64,000 nucleotides of DNA. Origin: Flavobacterium cheniae. Lineage in GTDB: Bacteria > Bacteroidota > Bacteroidia > Flavobacteriales > Flavobacteriaceae. A program made the position numbers and the translations under genes. The stretch spans positions 618,431-682,430 of the forward strand of contig NZ_SNZC01000001.1 of the NCBI RefSeq assembly GCF_004363695.1, given 5' to 3'. Numbering within the stretch: position 1 is the first letter of the stretch; the number at the start of each line of letters is the position of its first letter. Of the stretch, positions 1-6,699 are shown one piece after another. Below the pieces are notes generated by a model. It saw only the letters and a list, made by a program, of their open reading frames with translations, did not search any database and was not told the DNA's origin.

Positions 1-2
1 GA

Positions 3-638
3 TTCGTAAAGCTTTCTAAACAAGTTTTAGAATGGCAATGGTATAATGATCCAAATGTAGCAAGATTGTATTTTCATATCCTTTTAAAAGCTAATTTCAA
101 AGAAAACAATTGGAGAGGAATTGAAATAAAAATTGGAGAATTTGTAACATCTATCGATAAACTTCATGTAGAATTAAACATTTCGATTCAGACAATAAGA
201 ACAGCGCTGAAAAAATTAGAAAGAACAGGTTACATTCAGTTAAAACCAACTAACCAATTTACCTTGATAAAACTATTAAACTCTGATGTTTATAATAGTC
301 AATCAAACAATACTATTATACAATCTGACAAACAAAAAACAATCCATCAACACTCAAATAACAAACAATTAACAACAACTAATAAAGAAAAGAAAGAATT
401 AGAAACATTAGAAAGAAAAGAAATTTTTAAAAAACAAATTTTCCAATTTCAAAATCAATTTTCTAATAAAAAACTTGAGAGTTTCTTTAATTATTGGAGC
501 GAAGAATGTGAGCAAACTGGGCGGCTGAAATTTGAAGATGAAAAATTTTGGAATCTTGAAACCAGAATTTCAAATTGGAAAGTTTTTGTAAACGAAACAA
601 CTAAAAAAGAATCTAATAATTTTTATTTAAATCGATAA
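3..638 (+). CDS. Winged-helix replication-initiator-like protein of a mobile element (5' end outside window)
   Basis: The reading frame is open to the left edge, starting at codon 3 (FVKLSKQVLEW...), so the true start lies outside the window and the TTG at 66 is not it. The N-terminal part looks like a DNA-binding winged helix: it has a helix-turn-helix-like stretch (SIQTIRTALKKLERTGY) followed by a beta wing. A Q/N/K-rich linker and a charged C-terminal segment with several Trp residues follow. This layout is known from replication-initiator or replisome-organiser proteins of Bacteroidota prophages and integrated elements. The next gene, 3 nt downstream, is a DnaC-like ATPase, which supports a replication module. 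I infer a role in element replication; a transcriptional regulator is the alternative. Confidence 0.6.
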   Translation, partial: FVKLSKQVLEWQWYNDPNVARLYFHILLKANFKENNWRGIEIKIGEFVTSIDKLHVELNISIQTIRTALKKLERTGYIQLKPTNQFTLIKLLNSDVYNSQSNNTIIQSDKQKTIHQHSNNKQLTTTNKEKKELETLERKEIFKKQIFQFQNQFSNKKLESFFNYWSEECEQTGRLKFEDEKFWNLETRISNWKVFVNETTKKESNNFYLNR

Positions 639-641
639 ACT

Positions 642-1337
642 ATGAAATTAAACATTAATGAACTTGTCAATAATGCAAATGAAAGAAAAGCGTTATTAAA
701 CCAAACAACAGATCCGAAAAAATTATTTTTATTATTTCAATCAAAATTTCAAGAAATTGAAAAAGAAAAATTTATTTGCACTGAAGAAAGTAAAGCTTTA
801 GTCTACACTCTAATTTACTTCTTTCAAAAGAAAGATAATTTTAAAAATTCTTCATTACTTTTTCAACACCCTCTCTCTTCGACAAACTTAAACAAGGGTT
901 TAGTAATTGTTGGAGGCTTTGGTTGTGGGAAGACTTCTATATTAAGGGTTTTTCAACAAATTATAAATGAAAGTAATCAAGTGAATTTAAAATTTACCAC
1001 AACAGTTGATTCAGTATCAAAATTTGAATCGATGGAAGACGAAAACATGCATGATTTTAAAGAACGTCTTTACAAAGGTCATCTAATTATTGATGATTTA
1101 CTTGCAGAGAAACCAGCTTCTAGATATGGAAAATCAGAACTATTTGAAGAAGTTTTGTTTCAAAGATTGGAAAACAAAAAGATGAATTCCATTATTACTA
1201 TGAATTACGACAGTGAGCATCAAAATGACATCGAATATGCCATAAATAAACTTTCTAGATATGGAGGAAGAGTATTTGATAGAATCTTAGGGAATTTCAA
1301 TTTTATAGAATTACATGCTAAGAGTTTTAGAATTTAA
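642..1337 (+). CDS. DnaC/IstB-like AAA+ ATPase of a mobile element
   Basis: This is a 231-residue P-loop ATPase with Walker A GFGCGKTS near residues 92-99 and Walker B HLIIDD near 147-152. A later SIITMNY segment looks like sensor 1, and the basic tail contains an SRYGGRVFDRI arginine-finger-like motif. The order and size fit DnaC/IstB-type helicase loaders that accompany initiator genes in Bacteroidota phages and integrated elements. It follows the initiator-like gene with only a 3-nt gap, so the two are probably co-transcribed. The last 27 codons, including the stop, are echoed in a degenerate copy at 1467-1547, which suggests a recombination event just downstream. The general family is clear; the exact partner helicase is not in view. 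Confidence 0.72.
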   Translation: MKLNINELVNNANERKALLNQTTDPKKLFLLFQSKFQEIEKEKFICTEESKALVYTLIYFFQKKDNFKNSSLLFQHPLSSTNLNKGLVIVGGFGCGKTSILRVFQQIINESNQVNLKFTTTVDSVSKFESMEDENMHDFKERLYKGHLIIDDLLAEKPASRYGKSELFEEVLFQRLENKKMNSIITMNYDSEHQNDIEYAINKLSRYGGRVFDRILGNFNFIELHAKSFRI

Positions 1338-1344
1338 CTAGTTG

Positions 1345-1382
1345 TTTTAAAAGTAAATATGAGGCCTCATTTGCTTTTAAAA
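1345..1382. repeat. Near-perfect inverted repeat just after the DnaC-like gene, possible bidirectional terminator
   Basis: A long palindrome is centred on GAGGCCTC. TTTTAAAAG-T-AAAT on the left matches ATTT-G-CTTTTAAAA on the right, with two extra bases on the left arm and almost no loop. A smaller stem follows at 1403-1420 (AAGAGG, 6-nt loop, CCTCTT). Located 8 nt past the ATPase stop, it may terminate transcription of the plus-strand replication genes. The near-absent loop is atypical for a terminator, and a recombination scar is also possible. The rest of 1338-1587 holds only this, the small stem and the ATPase remnant. Confidence 0.5.
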
Positions 1383-1466
1383 AACATTAAATCTCATAAG
1401 AAAAGAGGACTAAGCCTCTTGATTTACTTCTTACCTTAAAATTCCTTATTATTAGAATTTTATTAA

Positions 1467-1547
1467 CGATATGGACAAAGAGTATTTGATCGCATATTAG
1501 GGAATTTTAATTTTATTATTCTAAAAGATAAAAGCTTTAGGAAGTAA
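1467..1547 (+). pseudogene. Remnant of a second copy of the DnaC-like ATPase 3' end
   Basis: Reading from 1467 gives RYGQRVFDRILGNFNFIIL...SFRK then a stop. The end of the intact upstream gene gives RYGGRVFDRILGNFNFIEL...SFRI then a stop. The match runs for 26 codons with only scattered changes and no gap, and it stops abruptly on the left, where an in-frame TAA sits at 1464. No start or body of a gene remains. It is a diverged duplicate tail left by recombination between related mobile elements, and lies 40 bp from the end of the defence block. Confidence 0.85.
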
Positions 1548-1587
1548 TAATATTTTATAATAACCCAAAGTAACAAATCAATAAAAA

Positions 1588-2286
1588 TTATTTATTTAAC
1601 TTTAATGTCTTAAAAGTATTATTCAAAACATTAACATAAAGTAAACCTCCATCAAAATTAGATTCAATACCGAGTATAATTTTGACTACCTCATTTGACA
1701 TTAAACTACCAATCATTCCACATACTGGACTATTTATACCCTTTGATTCACAAGAATCTGCTTGTAAAAGTGTTTTAATATCAAACAAATCCTGATACTG
1801 AAATTTATTTTTATAATGTAGAAGTGTAATATATCCTTGCCAATCTGAAACTGCTCCATGGACTAAAGGAATTTCGTTGGCAAAACAATTTTTATCGATT
1901 ATTAGTCTTGTATTTAAATTATCAGTACAGTCACAAACAATGGAATAATTTTTTATTATTTCATCAAAATTACTACTCGTTAACTCTTCATCATAAGCAC
2001 AAATAGTCAGATGTTCGTTTTGGTTTTTTAATTTTGAAGTCAACACTAATGCTTTACTCTTTCCCAAATCATTTGAAGAATATAAAAACTGTCGATGTAA
2101 ATTTGTCTCTTCAATTGTATCAAAATCAACAATTCCAATCTTACCAACCCCCATTGCAACCAAATAAGTAGCTACTACTGTTCCTAGCCCTCCTGCTCCA
2201 ACTACTAAAACGCTAGCTTGACTTATTTTTTGTTGCCCTTTTTCTCCAATTTCAGGTAATTGAATTTGTTGTTTATATCTTTTCAC
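1588..2286 (-). CDS. E1-like (ThiF/MoeB family) adenylyltransferase of a ubiquitin-like module
   Basis: This 232-residue protein has the complete Rossmann adenylation core. The glycine-rich loop VVGAGGLGT is near residues 28-36, with DFD at 54-56, NLHRQ at 62-66 and CDCTDN near 118-123, followed by HGAVSDWQG. ThiF/MoeB enzymes adenylate the C-terminal Gly-Gly of small beta-grasp proteins. The usual paired CxxC zinc cysteines are missing: only SCESKG...PVCG near 178-190 remains, and no CxxC lies near the C terminus, so the catalytic cysteine is uncertain. The start is GTG at 2286, overlapping the TAG stop of the preceding DUF4132 gene by one base (TAGTG), which implies translational coupling. 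Its likely substrate is the Gly-Gly-ending protein encoded two genes upstream. It is the last gene of the ten-gene operon. Confidence 0.85.
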   Translation of the reverse strand: MKRYKQQIQLPEIGEKGQQKISQASVLVVGAGGLGTVVATYLVAMGVGKIGIVDFDTIEETNLHRQFLYSSNDLGKSKALVLTSKLKNQNEHLTICAYDEELTSSNFDEIIKNYSIVCDCTDNLNTRLIIDKNCFANEIPLVHGAVSDWQGYITLLHYKNKFQYQDLFDIKTLLQADSCESKGINSPVCGMIGSLMSNEVVKIILGIESNFDGGLLYVNVLNNTFKTLKLNK

Positions 2287-4865
2287 TATCTATTAATTTG
2301 AGAAGTAATTGTAGTATCAGTTATTTTATCATCACTTGCTAAAAGAAAAGCCTTAGAAATAATTACAGACAAACCATTATCTCCTTCGAATGGCAAGAAC
2401 AGATTTTCGCTGAAGTCCTTTTTACTTCTATCAGCAACAATACATAAATACTGATCGTTTGGTTCCATTAAAATATTAGTACTTCCTATGTGAATTTTAT
2501 AAGTTCTTAGTTTTCCTTTGACCACAACAAACTTATCTTGTATAGATGTAACCCCTGAAATTTTTAATCGCGGTATTAGTCTTTGTAAAATCTCTTTTCT
2601 GTTTTTTGCAATTTCTGATAAATCGCCAAATGAATACGATTGCCAATAATCTCTATAAGTTGGTAATCCTCCAGAATCACTCCAAGTAGGGTCATTACCC
2701 ACACTGGCAACTCCTACAAATAAATCAACATCACGCATTGCTTCTGAAAAAGCAACTGGTGGAACATCGATTAAATCAAGTAATTCTCCAGAATTAGAAT
2801 CTAAAAATCTTATTTGGTCAGTTGATACATAATTCCATATTCCAGTGTCATTGAATTGATCTTCTGCATTTAAAGCATTTACCCAATATTCAACCCTGAT
2901 ATTATATTCAGGCATGTCTAATGTGGCTGTATCTTGATCTCCACCATCCCAAGAACCTATCAATCTCGCTTTCCAATTTCTTCCTTTAGCCAAAGTAACA
3001 TACTGATGTTGTTTCAGGATATGAGAAGCCATTCTATTGCTATAAGTACGAGTATTTACTTCTGCATCTGTTAGCAAGTAAATCTCCCTGAAAGCTTGTT
3101 TAAAGGGTTGTTGAATTTCTCCTTCCATTAAAAATTTACGCCACTCCTTAACTTCATTTGTTGTACTTATAACAGGATGCCATAATAATACATTGTCATA
3201 CTTTTCAATATCAACATTTGAATAATCCAGAGCAATCCATTGTTTATTGATGTATATAGCTAGAACATCATCATTTTCATTAGAAAATTTAAAAATTACT
3301 TTATTTATACAAAAAGAAAGTAATTCATGTTTCAAATACTTTTCTTTCAAATAATCTAATTTCATTACTCTGTTGCTTCGCAACATTCTATCAAATCGTT
3401 CCTTTTGTGCAGATGTAGTTTGATCTATTTGCTTTTGAACAGCTTTTAATTTTTTTAGCTTGACTGCAAATTTATCTTTTACAAATTGTGGAACTGACTT
3501 TTGCTCATTTCCATCTGGCTTAAACCATTTAATAACTGATTTACCAATACCAGTTAAAACCAAATTAGCGTTATATTCATCAAAAGAGTATATTAATTGA
3601 TGGTCTTTCAATTTAAAATCATCAACTGCTAAATCTTCAATTTCAATTGAAGATATACCTAATTTTTGAGCCGCTTCTTCAATATATTTCTCAATTAATG
3701 CCAATGTATTGTTTTGCTTAATTTTTAATCGTAATCTCGATAATTGAGCAATTCCATCTAAACCCTTAGAAGCATACAGACTATACAAACAAGCATTCCC
3801 AATTCCTGCAGCTGCAGGACCTTTCTCTGGAATTTTTTTAAAACAACGTTCCCCTAATTTACTTAAAGTTTGAATAGTTCCATTATCGTAAAACCACGAT
3901 GACATCCATACAAAACCTTTAATAGTATCAGCATTTAAGCTACTCAAAAATTCTATAACATTATAAGTATATTCTCTTTTGTCATAAATTTGAGTTTGAG
4001 TAATTACAGACTCTTTCATTTCTATAACATAAGTAAACCATTCTTGAGAAACTTTTTTAAATTTATCAGAGCCTAATTCATCAATTATCTTTTTAGCTTC
4101 ATTAAGATACTTCTGTGATGGTTTACTTCCATTTGCTTTTTGTGCTAATGAAACTAAGGCAAACCAATTCTTTTTATCTTCTTCTTTTTGTTTATCTAAT
4201 ACATCATTGGCATATTGCTGAAAACCATCTATACCTAAAAAATAAGTTGGTTTAATACTACCTTCATCTGAATTACTTGCATGCATGTAGGTTTTAATTC
4301 TTTCCTCTAGCTTTACTTGATCTTTGTAATGGTAAGTGTTAACGTCTTTTTTTATTTCTGTAATTTCATTTAAAATTTCTTTAATACTCTCCGGAATAGA
4401 GTCTGATTTAAAACTCCCTTCAATTTGTCTAAATAAGCCAGATATTGGCCACCAATACATACCTAAATAGTTTTTATCAGGATTATAACTTTTGAAAATT
4501 TGATAAATAGCCAAAATAGTCTCTTCAGAAAATTTCATTTTGCTTCTAAACATATTTTGAAGCATTTGTGAAGACATTTGATATTCATTACCGCTTTGTC
4601 TGTCTCCTTTTCTGTATGGTAAATAAGTTCTTTTTACCGTGTTTGAAAGAAAAATTGCAAACTCTCCTTTTTTCTCATTATCCCATTTTTTTATTATATC
4701 ATTATAAGTTGGAATTGCTGAAAAAGTGAACGTATAAAAGTATTGGCTTTCTTTTAGTTGTTCTTGAATTGTTTGCGAAAATATAGTTTTAAATTCGGAA
4801 ATTTCTTCACTTTTCGATTCATTACTAATACCAATTGCTGATTTAATTTTATTGAATAATCCCAT
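2286..4865 (-). CDS. DUF4132 (MolR/YehI-like) family protein in the Ubl/E1 module
   Basis: This 859-residue cytoplasmic protein has no signal peptide or membrane segment. The C-terminal third carries the segments I associate with DUF4132 and its trailing domain: VPPVAFSEAMRDVDLFVGVA, then PTWSDSGG, YRDYWQSYSFGDL, KLRTYKIHIGS and ILMEPNDQYLCIV. The N-terminal two thirds are helical and repeat-like, without recognisable catalytic motifs. Known relatives include E. coli YehI/MolR; their biochemical role is unclear, and from memory DUF4132 proteins often sit beside MoxR/VWA or other AAA+ genes. Here the gene lies between a Gly-Gly-ending ubiquitin-like gene (10-nt gap) and an E1-like gene (1-nt overlap). 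I infer it is the conjugation target, scaffold or effector of that pair. Confidence 0.75.
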   Translation of the reverse strand: MGLFNKIKSAIGISNESKSEEISEFKTIFSQTIQEQLKESQYFYTFTFSAIPTYNDIIKKWDNEKKGEFAIFLSNTVKRTYLPYRKGDRQSGNEYQMSSQMLQNMFRSKMKFSEETILAIYQIFKSYNPDKNYLGMYWWPISGLFRQIEGSFKSDSIPESIKEILNEITEIKKDVNTYHYKDQVKLEERIKTYMHASNSDEGSIKPTYFLGIDGFQQYANDVLDKQKEEDKKNWFALVSLAQKANGSKPSQKYLNEAKKIIDELGSDKFKKVSQEWFTYVIEMKESVITQTQIYDKREYTYNVIEFLSSLNADTIKGFVWMSSWFYDNGTIQTLSKLGERCFKKIPEKGPAAAGIGNACLYSLYASKGLDGIAQLSRLRLKIKQNNTLALIEKYIEEAAQKLGISSIEIEDLAVDDFKLKDHQLIYSFDEYNANLVLTGIGKSVIKWFKPDGNEQKSVPQFVKDKFAVKLKKLKAVQKQIDQTTSAQKERFDRMLRSNRVMKLDYLKEKYLKHELLSFCINKVIFKFSNENDDVLAIYINKQWIALDYSNVDIEKYDNVLLWHPVISTTNEVKEWRKFLMEGEIQQPFKQAFREIYLLTDAEVNTRTYSNRMASHILKQHQYVTLAKGRNWKARLIGSWDGGDQDTATLDMPEYNIRVEYWVNALNAEDQFNDTGIWNYVSTDQIRFLDSNSGELLDLIDVPPVAFSEAMRDVDLFVGVASVGNDPTWSDSGGLPTYRDYWQSYSFGDLSEIAKNRKEILQRLIPRLKISGVTSIQDKFVVVKGKLRTYKIHIGSTNILMEPNDQYLCIVADRSKKDFSENLFLPFEGDNGLSVIISKAFLLASDDKITDTTITSQINR

Positions 4866-4875
4866 GAATATTATT

Positions 4876-5265
4876 TTATCCTCCTACTAAAGGTGTTAAT
4901 TTTACAAAAGATATTTTGGATGTACTTTTAAGCACAACTTGTTGCTCTAATTCTTCTAATTGTTCATTATCAACCAAAACGAAAAATCCATTTTTTTGGA
5001 AAGCATCTAAAGCTATGTAAACTTGCTTTTCAACATCGATTAATTGTTTAGGTTTTAACTTGTAGCCATTTAAAGTCCGTTCAGCTTCTTTTGGTTCTAT
5101 TAAACCGTTAAAATATTGAGGCAAACGTTTGTTATAATTTTCAATTTCTATGGAAACTCGTTTAGTTATCAAATCTCTAACAGTCAATGAATCTGATTCT
5201 AACGATATTTCAAATTGATTAGTTATGGTTCCGTTTAAAAGCTCATCGCAAATTACTATATTCAT
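4876..5265 (-). CDS. Ubiquitin-like beta-grasp protein with exposed C-terminal Gly-Gly
   Basis: The frame also has a TTG two codons upstream (5271), but ATG at 5265, preceded by AAGGAATAAT, is the better start, giving 129 residues. An N-terminal strand-turn-strand (NQFEISLES) is followed by a helix (TVRDLITKRVSIEI), as in a beta-grasp fold. The C-terminal stretch FFVLVDNEQLEELEQ, then ISFVKLTPLVGG, has the ThiS/MoaD/ubiquitin-like pattern and ends exactly in Gly-Gly. No tail follows the Gly-Gly, so no processing peptidase should be needed. At about 129 residues it is longer than ThiS or MoaD, with an insert around residues 45-90. It lies 15 nt after mcrC and 10 nt before the DUF4132 gene. Sequence identity to known Ubls cannot be judged by eye; the call rests on the fold pattern, the tail and the E1 partner. 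Confidence 0.75.
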   Translation of the reverse strand: MNIVICDELLNGTITNQFEISLESDSLTVRDLITKRVSIEIENYNKRLPQYFNGLIEPKEAERTLNGYKLKPKQLIDVEKQVYIALDAFQKNGFFVLVDNEQLEELEQQVVLKSTSKISFVKLTPLVGG

Positions 5266-5280
5266 AAACAAAATTATTTA

Positions 5281-6699
5281 TTATTCCTTTTTTTGAATTA
5301 GAGGCAACATAACCCCTAATTTATAAACTTTATGGTAAGCTTTAATTTTATTTTCTTCTTTATTTTTTTGATTTATTATGTTTTCCAAACTAAAATCCAT
5401 AATACCCTTTTCCATATCAGGATAAATAATCAAACAATCAATGTTTCTATCATCTGTTACTTTTAACTTCTCTCTTACTTTATTCAGCCTTGCATAACCT
5501 GCAACTTGACGAATATCTTGATGTAAATGACCGTTTTGATAATGCAATTTATATTTAGCATCTATGACCATTTGAAAATCTGGTTTAGATACTAAAATAT
5601 CTAAAAAATTTCCATGAGTAGAAAATTGATAATGTATCGCTTTTCTATCGGTTGGGTTAGCTTCAATCATTTTACTATAGACATATAACTCAAACAATCT
5701 TGGCATATCTATCCAAAAAGGAGGAGTTGCTACTTTATCGTTAGTAGTTTGGGTAATGTTATAAGCAAATCTTTTCAATATCTTTTTTCCTAAATCTATT
5801 GCAGTTGCATAATCTTTATAAAATGGATTGTGCTTAATATGCTTTAATTCGTAATCATTGACTTGATTAGAAATAAGTTCAAAAGTAGGTCTACAATAAT
5901 TGATGGTATGTTGTAATTCTATAAATTTATCACCGAAAAGCTTTTCATGATTTTCGATATAGCTGCTGGCAAATTGCAATACTTTTTTTAGAAAACGATT
6001 TTCTGGATGATCTTCACCAAATTGTTGGTATTCACAAAAGGTATTCGTGAATCTATTTTTAAAAACATTTTGTTTAATGTGTTGACCCACTAAAATTTTA
6101 CCCTTAACTCTATTGTTTAAGTTTTCTTGAACTTTATAATAATTTTTCTTCAGCCCCTGCCTAACAATAGCTTTAACTAATTGAAGATACTGAACAATCA
6201 AAAACGGTGTTAGTTTGTCTTCTTTTTGTCTAATTTCAATTGGTTTAGCAACCCAATCTATTTGTACCAAACCCTTTAATTCATCATTACTTTCAGAAAC
6301 ATAAGTAACTTGTAATAACATTTTTAAATAATCCAATTCTTTAATTTCTGTTGGAATATTTTCAGAATCATCTTTTAAAATTTCTTCTTCAGAATCAGTA
6401 ATTGTATCAAATATTTTAGCTGTTTTGGTATTGAGTTTAGGTTCTACATATAAATATCTACCTGTGTTACCTAACCAATCTAAGCCAATACAATAATCGG
6501 CTTTTAAGCTAAAACCAAGCTCATTTTTTTCATAAACAAAACAATGACTACTATTATTAAAGACCTTTGAACTGAAAGAATCAAACAAATCATAATTGGA
6601 ATGATTGATTTTAATTATTCCATCAACTTCCTTTTCTTGATCCTTTTCATCAAAAAAATGAATTTTTAAATTCTTATGTTCATGTAAACGAAAGCCCAT
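5281..6699 (-). CDS. mcrC: McrC-like nuclease subunit of a McrBC system
   Basis: This 472-residue protein carries a PD-(D/E)XK nuclease core in its C-terminal third: FLDILVSKPDFQMVIDAKYK, with the catalytic Asp and the DxK pair, then QDIRQVAGYARL. The rest looks like the McrC N-terminal region that contacts the McrB ring. McrC is the DNA-cleaving partner of the GTP-driven McrB motor, which cuts DNA carrying modified bases. Its ATG overlaps the mcrB stop by one base (TAATG), so the pair is translationally coupled. The Ubl gene follows after 15 nt. Confidence 0.85.
   Translation of the reverse strand: MGFRLHEHKNLKIHFFDEKDQEKEVDGIIKINHSNYDLFDSFSSKVFNNSSHCFVYEKNELGFSLKADYCIGLDWLGNTGRYLYVEPKLNTKTAKIFDTITDSEEEILKDDSENIPTEIKELDYLKMLLQVTYVSESNDELKGLVQIDWVAKPIEIRQKEDKLTPFLIVQYLQLVKAIVRQGLKKNYYKVQENLNNRVKGKILVGQHIKQNVFKNRFTNTFCEYQQFGEDHPENRFLKKVLQFASSYIENHEKLFGDKFIELQHTINYCRPTFELISNQVNDYELKHIKHNPFYKDYATAIDLGKKILKRFAYNITQTTNDKVATPPFWIDMPRLFELYVYSKMIEANPTDRKAIHYQFSTHGNFLDILVSKPDFQMVIDAKYKLHYQNGHLHQDIRQVAGYARLNKVREKLKVTDDRNIDCLIIYPDMEKGIMDFSLENIINQKNKEENKIKAYHKVYKLGVMLPLIQKKE

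Noticed and set aside
66-638. Gene start at the TTG at position 66
   Set aside because: The frame is open to the left edge and the preceding residues continue a plausible N-terminal domain.
1588-5265. Bil/Bub-type bacterial ubiquitination operon
   Set aside because: Those systems as I know them carry an E2-like protein and usually a JAB-type peptidase. Neither is visible within the operon, and the Ubl already ends in Gly-Gly.
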